In this document: in pieces, positions 1-7,443 of the stretch
Numbering within the stretch: position 1 is the stretch's first letter
Layout: every line of letters starts with the position of its first letter
Source of the DNA: Kaistella haifensis DSM 19056
GTDB taxonomy: Bacteria > Bacteroidota > Bacteroidia > Flavobacteriales > Weeksellaceae
Length of the DNA: 48,203 nt
Reading direction: 5' to 3'
Assembly (NCBI RefSeq): GCF_000735695.2
Contig: NZ_JASZ02000018.1
Span: 1 to 48,203, forward strand
The notes under the pieces: generated by a model
The model's input: the letters and a program-made list of their open reading frames with translations, nothing else
What the model was told of the DNA's origin: nothing
Database searches by the model: none
Made by a program: the position numbers and the translations under genes

Positions 1-45
1 GTAACAGCATAGCCGAGTAGTACTAATTACCCGTAGATTTATAGC
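1..45 (+). rRNA. rrl: 23S ribosomal RNA, 3' end (partial)
   Basis: The window opens on the conserved 3' terminal region of 23S rRNA: the stretch GCCGAGTAGTACTAATTACC matches the universal end of the molecule (compare GGTACTAATGAACCG in E. coli). The 5S gene follows about 145 bp downstream in the same direction, as in a normal rRNA operon. The exact 3' end is set by processing and is approximate here. Confidence 0.9.
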
Positions 46-108
46 CTAATAAGGCGCACCGTAAGTGCATCAAAGGTTTACTCTTTGTGAAAGTTTTTAT
101 CGATAAAT

Positions 109-179
109 AGACATCAGATGTAAGACATCAGAAATCAGACCATAAAGTCTGAAATCTCTTATCTGAAATCTGCCATCTA
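109..179. repeat. Imperfect palindromic repeat in the 23S-5S spacer
   Basis: The spacer carries a run of ATCAGA/TCTGAAATCT words that reads as an imperfect inverted repeat. The core CAGAC at 136-140 pairs with GTCTG at 147-151, and AGATGTAAGACATCAGA on the left partly matches TCTGAAATCTGCCATCT on the right. It could fold as a long RNA hairpin that helps processing, or it may be one copy of a dispersed repeat. No tRNA is seen in this spacer. Confidence 0.5.
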
Positions 180-188
180 AATACATAT

Positions 189-297
<109 letters not shown>

Positions 298-303
298 TTT
301 TTT

Positions 304-338
304 AAAGCTCAATCATTTTTTTGATTGAACTTTTTTTT
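304..338 (+). terminator. Rho-independent terminator of the rRNA operon
   Basis: AAAGCTCAATCA (304-315) pairs with TGATTGAACTTT (322-333) with one mismatch and is followed by a run of T residues to 338. It lies directly after 5S and closes the rRNA transcript. Confidence 0.8.
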
Positions 339-382
339 GTGCCTAAATTACTACTATTAAAAAATAATAGAAGGTATTATAC

Positions 383-420
383 TAAAAACCCCTTCGATTA
401 AGATGATCGAAGGGGTCTTT
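383..420 (-). terminator. Terminator, strongest on the minus strand, for the DUF2059/hutH unit
   Basis: A perfect 11-bp stem (ACCCCTTCGAT 388-398 with ATCGAAGGGGT 406-416) is followed on the minus strand by TTTTTAG. It sits just after the stop codon of the minus-strand gene that ends at 438. The plus-strand side has only a short T run, so it may also act as a weak backup for the rRNA terminator. Confidence 0.8.
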
Positions 421-437
421 ATAATCTGCTATTCTAC

Positions 438-902
438 TTATTTAGTATTCATCGGAGGTGGTGAGGAATATTCTACTTTCGTAGAAACCGAAACTTCTTT
501 TTCAATTTTTTGAGCCAATTCAATACCCCATTTTCTTCCAACTTCCATACTTTCTTGAAGGACTGTAGGCATTTTTTCAATCATCTTCTTTCCGGTCGAT
601 GTATTGTAAAAATTCAAAAGATCGACAATTTCCTGCTCTGTAAAATGTTTTGAATATACAGGAACCAGCTTTTGCACGAGTTCATTATAGTCAACATGTT
701 TTAAGGAATTATCCCAATATTCTGACGAGATTTGTGGATTATTTTGTTTGTAATAGTTTATCATATACTCAAATGATGTTTTCATCGCTTGAGTACTGCC
801 CATTGTTTCTAGCAATTCGGCAATTTTGACGTCTTTGCTAGATTGTGCATTTGTAAAAACTCCGAACACCAGAAAAGCGATTGCTAAAATATTTTTCTTC
901 AT
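438..902 (-). CDS. DUF2059 domain-containing secreted protein
   Basis: A 154-residue protein with a cleavable signal peptide (about residues 1-19, ending TNAQ) and one helical DUF2059 domain. The domain is recognised from the spacing of the helices around LVPVYSKHFTEQEIVDLLNFY and the STGKKMIEKMP segment. DUF2059 proteins are small periplasmic or outer-membrane-associated proteins of unknown function. The start lies 3 bp after the hutH stop codon, so the two genes are almost certainly one transcript. The hairpin at 388-416 ends that transcript. Nothing links it to histidine breakdown beyond position. Confidence 0.85.
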   Translation of the reverse strand: MKKNILAIAFLVFGVFTNAQSSKDVKIAELLETMGSTQAMKTSFEYMINYYKQNNPQISSEYWDNSLKHVDYNELVQKLVPVYSKHFTEQEIVDLLNFYNTSTGKKMIEKMPTVLQESMEVGRKWGIELAQKIEKEVSVSTKVEYSSPPPMNTK

Positions 903-905
903 CTT

Positions 906-2393
906 TTAAATTACTTCAAATTTTCTTTCACGAATTAATTCAGCAATAGCCAACATATCTTCGCCTATAAGTCGGTCATCTTCTAATTTTTCCACTTTTG
1001 TGCGGATGAGAGCGTATGCATTTTCAACATATTTCGAACATTTTGCGGGTCTTCGGAATTCTAATCCTTGCGCTGCAAACATCAATTCTACCGCGAGTAT
1101 ATTCTCTAAATTTCCTAAAACCTGATTGAATTTTCGTCCCGAAATACTACCCATCGAAACATGATCTTCTTGCCCTAAACTTGTCGGAATAGAATCCGCG
1201 GATGCCGGAAAGCATAAAGTTTTATTTTCGGTAACCAACGCAGCAGAGGTGTACTGTGGAATCATAAAACCTGAGTTTAAGCCCGAACTTTCGGTTAATA
1301 ATCTTGGTAATCCAAATTTACCTTCAAGGAGCAAATAGCTTCTTCTGTCAGAAATATTTCCGAGTTCCGCTGCTGCCAAAGTGCAATAGTCTAACGGTAA
1401 AGCGAGCAATTGACCATGAAAATTACCGCCTGAAATAGATTCTTCAGCACTTAAAACAATTGGATTGTCGGTAACTGAATTTAGTTCTATTTCAGCAAGA
1501 TTTTTCAGGTGCTCGTACGCGTTTCGGCTTGCGCCATGAACTTGTGGTACACATCGCATAGAATAAGAATCTTGTACGCGATGACAAAATTCGTGTGCGT
1601 GTAGATTTTCAGAATCTTTCAAGAATTTTAGCATTCTGGCTGCGACTTTTTTGCTACCGGAAAAAGGGCGAATATCGTGAAGTTCTTTTTTGAAAGGACT
1701 TGCGCTTCCTCGATATGCTTCTAAACTTAAAGCTGCAGTTAAATCTGCCAAATCAAGAAGATATTCGAATTTATTTAAACCTAAAATTGCATGAGCCAAG
1801 ATAAATTGAGTCCCATTGATGAGTCCTAGACCTTCTTTTGGTCCTAATATTAAAGGTTTAATTCCTTTTTCAGCTAAAACGTCAGCCGTATTTCTGATTT
1901 CATTATTTTGCCAAACTTTTCCCAGTCCTAAAAGTGGTAAAACTAAATGAGCCAAAGGCGCCAAATCTCCGGAAGCTCCCACGGATCCTTGTTCTGGTAC
2001 TACCGGAATAATATCCTCTTGAAGCATGAAAATTAATCTTTCAATAACTTCCAACGAAACTCCCGAAAATCCCTTTGAGAGGGCATGAATTTTCGAAATC
2101 ATCATTACTTTTGAAAGTTCTTTCGCAATAGGTTTTCCAACGCCCACTGCGTGAGAAATAATTAAATTATGTTGAAGTTGAGCAGTTTCTTCCTCAGATA
2201 TTTTCACATCGCATAAAGGTCCGAAACCTGTATTAATCCCATAAACAGTACGATCCGACGCGACAATCTGTTGCACGTTTTGCTGCGATTGCAGGACTTT
2301 TTGTTTGGATTCTTTGGTAAGTTTTGCTTTTTTGGGATCATCAAGGATCGCCATGATATCAGAAATTGTAAAGGTATCGATGCCGTAAATCAT
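906..2393 (-). CDS. hutH: Histidine ammonia-lyase
   Basis: This 495-residue aromatic amino acid lyase (HAL/PAL family) removes ammonia from L-histidine to give urocanate in the cytoplasm, the first step of histidine degradation. The self-forming MIO cofactor comes from Ala140-Ser141-Gly142 in GSVGASGDLAPLAH. An N-terminal YGINTGFGPL and the GNFHG and SSGLNSGFMIPQYT motifs are also typical. Length fits family members of about 500 residues. No other hut genes lie in the window, and a DUF2059 gene follows 3 bp downstream. HAL is preferred over phenylalanine or tyrosine lyase because of overall resemblance, but substrate cannot be proven from sequence alone. Confidence 0.93.
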   Translation of the reverse strand: MIYGIDTFTISDIMAILDDPKKAKLTKESKQKVLQSQQNVQQIVASDRTVYGINTGFGPLCDVKISEEETAQLQHNLIISHAVGVGKPIAKELSKVMMISKIHALSKGFSGVSLEVIERLIFMLQEDIIPVVPEQGSVGASGDLAPLAHLVLPLLGLGKVWQNNEIRNTADVLAEKGIKPLILGPKEGLGLINGTQFILAHAILGLNKFEYLLDLADLTAALSLEAYRGSASPFKKELHDIRPFSGSKKVAARMLKFLKDSENLHAHEFCHRVQDSYSMRCVPQVHGASRNAYEHLKNLAEIELNSVTDNPIVLSAEESISGGNFHGQLLALPLDYCTLAAAELGNISDRRSYLLLEGKFGLPRLLTESSGLNSGFMIPQYTSAALVTENKTLCFPASADSIPTSLGQEDHVSMGSISGRKFNQVLGNLENILAVELMFAAQGLEFRRPAKCSKYVENAYALIRTKVEKLEDDRLIGEDMLAIAELIRERKFEVI

Positions 2394-2521
2394 GAATATA
2401 AAATTTGCTTAAAAATACAATTATTTGCATAAAAACCTAAATCTTCTTTGCAGGTTTAAAATGATCTTATCTCCATCATAATCGATGACCAAATCAAAAA
2501 TCAATTCCTTATTTTTGTAAG

Positions 2522-4324
2522 ATGAATCCCGACCTTGAACTTCAACTCAAAACTTTGCCTTCGGAACCCGGAGTTTATCGTTATTACGACAAGAATAATC
2601 AGCTTTTGTATGTAGGAAAAGCCAAACATTTGAAGAAAAGGGTACTTTCTTATTTTAACAAAAATCTTTCAGGTTACCGAACCCGCATTATGGTTGGTAA
2701 AATCCATCGCTTGGAAACCACGATTGTTCCTAGTGAATATGATGCACTGTTGCTTGAGAATAATCTTATCAAAGAACATCAGCCATTTTATAATGTGATG
2801 TTGAAAGATGATAAATCGTATCCGTGGATTTGCATTAAAAATGAAGATTTTCCGAGAATATTTTTGACCAGAACAAAAATTAAGGATGGTTCGGAATATT
2901 TCGGACCTTACGCAAAAGTTCGTCCTGCGAAAGTTTTGCTCGATACCATTAAACATATTTACAAAATCCGCACCTGTAATCTGAATCTAGCTCCGGCAAA
3001 AATTGCAGAAGGAAAATATAAGGTTTGTCTGGAATATCACATCAAGAACTGCGAAGGTCCGTGTGAAATGCTCGAAACCAAAGAAAATTACGACCAGAAA
3101 ATTGATGCAATACGGGGAATTATCAAGGGAGATTTCCGTCAGGCGAAAGAGTATCTGGTAAAGCAAATGACAAGGTATGCTGAGAATCTTGAATTCGAAA
3201 ATGCCCATATCATCAAGGAAAAAATTGATCTCCTCGAAAATTATCAGCACAAACACACCGTGGTGAATCCAAATATTGATGATGTAGATGTTTTCGGGAT
3301 GACGAGTGACGAAACTGCGGCGTATGTAAATTACTTCAAAATTCAGAATGGAAGCATCATCCAAAGTTTTACCACAGAAATTAAAAAAGTGTTAGAAGAA
3401 ACTGATGAAGATATTTTGGAAGAAGCCATGATAGAAATTCGTCAGAAATTTAATTCTGATTCCAAAGAAATATTGATCCCGTTTCATCTGAGTCTGGAAA
3501 TTCCCAATGTAAAATTGATTGTTCCAAAAGTTGGCGACAAAAAAAGAATCGTAGAACTATCTGAAAAAAATGCGAAAGAATACCGGATTGAAAAACTGAA
3601 AGCAGTACAGATTATAGATCCGGAACGTCACACCAACCGCATCATGGCGGAGATGCAAAAACTTCTGAGAATGCCCGAAGAACCGCGTCATATTGAAGGT
3701 TTCGATAACTCGAATATTCAGGGAACTAATCCTGTTTCTGCGTGTGTAGTTTTCAAGAATGGAAAACCAAGCAAGGAAGATTACCGTATTTTTCACCCAA
3801 AAACGGTGGTGGGACCGGATGATTTTAAAACGATGGAGGAAGTGATTTATCGCAGATACAAACGGCTTCTTGATGAAAATGATCCGCTTCCGCAACTGAT
3901 CTTAATTGATGGAGGAAAAGGGCAGCTTTCCTCGGCGGTGAAAAGTTTAAAATTGCTAGGACTTTATGGAAAAATCACGATTATAGGCATTGCAAAACGC
4001 TTGGAAGAAATTTATTTCCCTGAAGATTCTATTCCTTTATATTTAGACAAAAAATCGGAAACGTTGAAAGTTTTGCAAAGAGTGCGCGATGAGTCGCATC
4101 GTTTTGGAGTGAGACACCACCGAACGCGAAGAAAAAATTCGACGATTAAATCTGAACTCGAAGAAATTCCAGGAATTGGCGAAAAAGCGATTAAACTTTT
4201 GCTCTCTAAACTGAAATCGGTGAAAAGGGTGAAAGAATCTTCCAGAGAAACTTTAGAGGAAATTTTGGGAAAAAGCCGTGGTACAAAGGTTTGGGAGTTT
4301 TTTAATCCTTCCGAAAACGGATAA
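2522..4324 (+). CDS. uvrC: Excinuclease ABC subunit UvrC
   Basis: The 600-residue dual-incision nuclease of nucleotide excision repair; with UvrB it cuts on both sides of a DNA lesion. An N-terminal GIY-YIG domain (GVYRYY...LLYVGKA, about residues 17-35) makes the 3' cut. A UvrB/UvrC interaction helix pair follows near residues 205-240. The RNase H-like 5' nuclease carries Asp395 (GFDNSN) and Asp463 (LIDGGKGQ). The C-terminus has a helix-hairpin-helix region (EIPGIGEKA, about residue 545). A TATTTTTG box ends only 4 bp before the ATG, which would give a nearly leaderless mRNA, but no good -33 element was found. Converges with the next gene (12-bp gap). Confidence 0.97.
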   Translation: MNPDLELQLKTLPSEPGVYRYYDKNNQLLYVGKAKHLKKRVLSYFNKNLSGYRTRIMVGKIHRLETTIVPSEYDALLLENNLIKEHQPFYNVMLKDDKSYPWICIKNEDFPRIFLTRTKIKDGSEYFGPYAKVRPAKVLLDTIKHIYKIRTCNLNLAPAKIAEGKYKVCLEYHIKNCEGPCEMLETKENYDQKIDAIRGIIKGDFRQAKEYLVKQMTRYAENLEFENAHIIKEKIDLLENYQHKHTVVNPNIDDVDVFGMTSDETAAYVNYFKIQNGSIIQSFTTEIKKVLEETDEDILEEAMIEIRQKFNSDSKEILIPFHLSLEIPNVKLIVPKVGDKKRIVELSEKNAKEYRIEKLKAVQIIDPERHTNRIMAEMQKLLRMPEEPRHIEGFDNSNIQGTNPVSACVVFKNGKPSKEDYRIFHPKTVVGPDDFKTMEEVIYRRYKRLLDENDPLPQLILIDGGKGQLSSAVKSLKLLGLYGKITIIGIAKRLEEIYFPEDSIPLYLDKKSETLKVLQRVRDESHRFGVRHHRTRRKNSTIKSELEEIPGIGEKAIKLLLSKLKSVKRVKESSRETLEEILGKSRGTKVWEFFNPSENG

Positions 4325-4336
4325 TTTCCAGACGAT

Positions 4337-5086
4337 TTATTTCTTCAGAAACTCTTCTTTTGTATAACTTCCATCGGAATTAGGAATTTCAATCACGATT
4401 TTTCCGTTTTCCCAATAACCCAAAGTGTGGCTTCCATTTTCCAGTTGAACGTGGTAAACATCTTTTTTCGTAGATGTTTTAAAAATGGCAAAAGGAACGG
4501 AATTGTTTGGATTGGCAAGGATAAATTGATTTGGAGAAATAGTGATTTTGTTGAAAGTGAAAGTTCCGTTGCTGAAACTTTCTGCTTTGTTTTCTGTTGG
4601 AGCTTCGTTTTTTAGATTAGAATTTTCTGCTTTGGTTTCAGGTTTTTTTTCAGAAATTGGTTCCGATTTTTCTTTTATAATAGTTGTTTCAGTACTTTTT
4701 GGAGCTGAAACTGCAACATTATTTAGAGCAAACTGCAATGCTTCCTTCATTCCCGGTTCGAATTCTTTGATGCCCGATTTTCCTTCGTAGTTTGCAATCA
4801 CTTTATCATTACAATCTTTAAAACTAAGCTGCACTTTATTTTTTATAAAATTGCTCGTATCCGAGACTTCCGCTTTAAGCATTTCGCAGCTAAATTCGGC
4901 TGCATTTTCTACGATGACGAACTTTTTTGCTTTCAATTTGCTTTTCAAGACATCTTTCAAACCATATTTGTTGGCCTTTGCATCAGCGAATTCTTTCGGA
5001 ATGTAGATAGATCGATAATCTGAAATATTTTGGCTAAAAGCCGTTGTGAAAATCATCAACAAGGAAAAAGACATCAATTTTTTCAT
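4337..5086 (-). CDS. Secreted protein of unknown function
   Basis: A predicted exported protein of about 249 residues; I do not recognise a family. It has a signal peptide (MKKLMSFSLLMIFTTAFSQ). A first domain of about 110 residues resembles small alpha/beta lipoprotein-like domains. A low-complexity Glu/Lys/Asn linker follows (about residues 140-175), then a C-terminal beta-rich domain with a repeated phenylalanine/valine pattern. The ATG at 5086 is chosen over an in-frame ATG at 5137 because it starts a clean signal peptide and avoids overlapping the preceding gene by 26 bp. It lies 25 bp after the PorV-like gene and probably shares its transcript. Confidence 0.75.
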   Translation of the reverse strand: MKKLMSFSLLMIFTTAFSQNISDYRSIYIPKEFADAKANKYGLKDVLKSKLKAKKFVIVENAAEFSCEMLKAEVSDTSNFIKNKVQLSFKDCNDKVIANYEGKSGIKEFEPGMKEALQFALNNVAVSAPKSTETTIIKEKSEPISEKKPETKAENSNLKNEAPTENKAESFSNGTFTFNKITISPNQFILANPNNSVPFAIFKTSTKKDVYHVQLENGSHTLGYWENGKIVIEIPNSDGSYTKEEFLKK

Positions 5087-5111
5087 GAATAAAATTTTAA
5101 TTAAAGATAAA

Positions 5112-6197
5112 TTAATTTCTGAAATCTCCCATATCAAGTTTCAGGGAAAAGAAATTGGAGAAGAAATTAGAGCCTCCAACTCCGGAATTGGTAATTGCAT
5201 AATCCAAAGTTAAACCGTGATATTTAATGCCGATTCCGCCACTTGGCTGAAAAGAAACTTTACGTTTTAAATCTTCCATATCTGTTACCGTTTGGAAGCG
5301 ATTTACTCCTAAACGCACAAAAATCATATCTTGAAATTTCAGTTCAGCTCCGGCATATGGGGTGATACTGGCAAAATCTGTGGAAATTACTGCTGCTGTT
5401 TTTGCGAAATCGATGTTTAGACCAGCTTCTGGTTGCAATGTCAAATCTCGGTTGATTTCGAAATTTCTACTTATTCCTACATTGAGTTTTGGCATGGTGA
5501 TTTCCATCTTATCTTTTGGAGCAGGGTTAAATTCTTCGCCATTTACCACTGCGGAAAGCTCTTTTTGGTTTACTGTCCAGAAATTAACGGTGGTAGTTGC
5601 ATCTCTCAACATCGCTCCATAATTCCATCCGGAATCGGCATTATAGAGAACTCCGGCATCAAATCCGAAACCGTAACCGCTCGCAAATTTTCCCACATTT
5701 CGATATACCAATTTGGCATTCACCCCAACAGAAAGCCGATGATTGCCACCAGGACGAAACGCATAAGAAAGTAACGCTGCATAATCGGATTGGGAAAAAC
5801 TGGTAATCTTATCGTAGTCAATATTTCCTTCAGAATCAATCATTTGTGTGGTGTTCAAAATATTATCAACACCTAGTCGAACCACGGAAATGGCAAAAAC
5901 ACCACTGTTATTATCTAAAGCTTTTGCATAAGCCAGATAATCATATTTTGCGATAGATTCGAAATATTCGGCGTGCATCGCTGCTCCTTGCCAATCTCTG
6001 TCGACTCCTATCAAACCAGCTGGATTCCACATCGGAGCATATACATCATTTTGGTTGGTAATTACTGCCCCGCCCATTGCAAGGCCTCTCGCGCCGGCTC
6101 CGATATTGAGAAATTCATTAGAATATTTTCTGATGATTTGCGCATCGGAAAATATACCGTAAAAAATAAAAAGGGTAAAGAGTATTTTTTTCATCAA
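5112..6197 (-). CDS. PorV/PorQ-family outer-membrane beta-barrel protein
   Basis: A 361-residue protein with a signal peptide ending SDAQ and the family hallmark near its mature N-terminus, NIGAGARGLAMGGAVIT, followed by alternating hydrophobic strands and the WNPAGL motif. PorV-like proteins are FadL-type barrels. In type IX secretion PorV shuttles cargo to the sortase PorU, while other paralogues have unknown roles. This copy is not next to other por/gld secretion genes, so I call the family only. It overlaps the upstream EamA gene by 4 bp (ATGA), which indicates translational coupling. A TonB-type or phospholipid-transport barrel is less likely. Confidence 0.82.
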   Translation of the reverse strand: MMKKILFTLFIFYGIFSDAQIIRKYSNEFLNIGAGARGLAMGGAVITNQNDVYAPMWNPAGLIGVDRDWQGAAMHAEYFESIAKYDYLAYAKALDNNSGVFAISVVRLGVDNILNTTQMIDSEGNIDYDKITSFSQSDYAALLSYAFRPGGNHRLSVGVNAKLVYRNVGKFASGYGFGFDAGVLYNADSGWNYGAMLRDATTTVNFWTVNQKELSAVVNGEEFNPAPKDKMEITMPKLNVGISRNFEINRDLTLQPEAGLNIDFAKTAAVISTDFASITPYAGAELKFQDMIFVRLGVNRFQTVTDMEDLKRKVSFQPSGGIGIKYHGLTLDYAITNSGVGGSNFFSNFFSLKLDMGDFRN

Positions 6198-7081
6198 ATT
6201 TCTATTTTTTTATTGGCTTTTCTTGCTTTAATGATGCCATTTGCAATAATTGCCAAAATCATTACCGACGAAGCGGCATAAAAAATCGGGCTCATTTCTT
6301 CGGATTCTCCAAAGATAAAAAACGCAAGGATAATTCCGTACACGGGCTCTAGGTTTACCGTAAGAATGAGGGTGAAAGGAGAGATGTATTTCATCAGTTT
6401 CACCGATTCCAACATCGGAAATGCCGTAAAAAGACTTGCCAATAATATGATTAACGCTAAATCGCGGTAACTTATTTCATAGACTTGCGAAAGTTGGCCT
6501 GTAAAAAGATAAAATACCGAAAGAATTAGAAATCCTGAAAATATTTCGTAAAAAATGATATTTTCGGCAGAGGTTTTTCCGTAGATTTTTCCATTGAAAA
6601 CTGAAAATATAGTTCCGAAAAGTGCTGCCAACACCCCAAAAAAGATTCCTACTTTATAATGAAACTCTGTTTTGAAAATAAGTCCCATACAAATCACGAT
6701 TACGATTCCCATGATCACTTCAGAAATATCGATTTTGCGCCGGAAGATTATGGGTTCCAAAATAGCTGCAAATAGCGTGGAAAGCGACAAACAACTTAGC
6801 GCAATCGCCACATTGGAAACTTTGATTGAATAGAAAAAACATAACCAGTGAAACGCCATGAAGCCACCAATTACTGCCAATTGTAAGAACAGCTTTTTAG
6901 AAATTTTTAAGCGAACTTTCTTCACGAAACGGATGAAAATATATAAAAAAACCGCTGCAAAAAACATCCTGTAAAAAACCAAGACATGAGCATTGGCATG
7001 AATGAGTTTTCCTAAAATGGCGGTGAATCCCCACAAAAAAACAATAAGATGTAAACGAAATAGCGCAGAATTTTTGAACAC
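6194..7081 (-). CDS. EamA-family (DMT superfamily) transporter
   Basis: An inner-membrane permease with about ten hydrophobic segments arranged as two five-helix EamA repeats; these carriers export or take up metabolites such as amino acids, but the substrate is unknown. A TTG at 7108 keeps the frame open further upstream. However, a near-perfect promoter (-7 box TAGATTTG at 7106-7113) overlaps that TTG, so the TTG would lie upstream of the likely transcription start. I therefore place the start at the in-frame GTG at 7081, which gives about 295 residues and keeps all membrane segments. The 3' end overlaps the PorV-like gene by 4 bp. Confidence 0.85.
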   Translation of the reverse strand: MFKNSALFRLHLIVFLWGFTAILGKLIHANAHVLVFYRMFFAAVFLYIFIRFVKKVRLKISKKLFLQLAVIGGFMAFHWLCFFYSIKVSNVAIALSCLSLSTLFAAILEPIIFRRKIDISEVIMGIVIVICMGLIFKTEFHYKVGIFFGVLAALFGTIFSVFNGKIYGKTSAENIIFYEIFSGFLILSVFYLFTGQLSQVYEISYRDLALIILLASLFTAFPMLESVKLMKYISPFTLILTVNLEPVYGIILAFFIFGESEEMSPIFYAASSVMILAIIANGIIKARKANKKIEI

Positions 7082-7105
7082 AGATTTTTTAGATTTTATT
7101 TCTTG

Positions 7106-7137
7106 CAAATCTACAATTCCGTTTTAAATTATAGCAA
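7106..7137 (-). promoter_or_regulatory. Bacteroidota-type promoter for the EamA/PorV-like operon
   Basis: On the minus strand TTTTG (TTG at 7135-7137) is followed by 21 nt and TAGATTTG (7106-7113), an exact match to the flavobacterial consensus TTG-N17-23-TAnnTTTG. Transcription should start near 7099, about 18 nt before the GTG at 7081. Confidence 0.7.
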
Positions 7138-7443
7138 AATTATCCGTTCAATTCCCGATTATTCCATAAAAAACCCCAAAAATCTTTGCAACTTTTGGGG
7201 TCTTCAAATAATAAACTATTAAAAAAATAAACTAGGAACCGGTTTGCTCAAACAAAAACCAAGAAACTATTTTAGGATTTCATTTCTATAAACGAAAAAT
7301 CCGGAAAAATATTTTACAGAAATTATTTTTATATTTATTTTATGATTTAATTAAAATATTGAGATTCAGAATGTTAAACTCTGAGATTATTCTGCAAAGA
7401 AATATCCGCAAAAAACTTATCTTTAGACAAATTTTTTTCAACA
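7138..7443. other. 306-bp intergenic region with one minus-strand hairpin
   Basis: Very AT-rich region between the divergent EamA and carboxylase genes. The only clear structure is the hairpin at 7173-7201. A weak TATCTTTA box at 7418-7425 may serve the plus-strand carboxylase gene, but no matching -33 element was found. I see no credible small ORF or RNA gene. Confidence 0.5.
7168..7201 (-). terminator. Orphan terminator-like hairpin on the minus strand
   Basis: ACCCCAAAA (7173-7181) pairs perfectly with TTTTGGGGT (7193-7201) and, read on the minus strand, is followed by a T-rich tract. It lies upstream of the EamA promoter, and no minus-strand gene feeds into it, so its job is unclear. Confidence 0.6.

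Noticed and set aside
2987-3364. A 125-codon minus-strand frame inside uvrC
   Set aside because: Shadow of uvrC; no family resemblance and a low-complexity Ile/Phe-rich translation.
4337-5137. Longer version of the secreted protein starting at 5137
   Set aside because: It would overlap the PorV-like gene by 26 bp and place 17 residues before the signal peptide.
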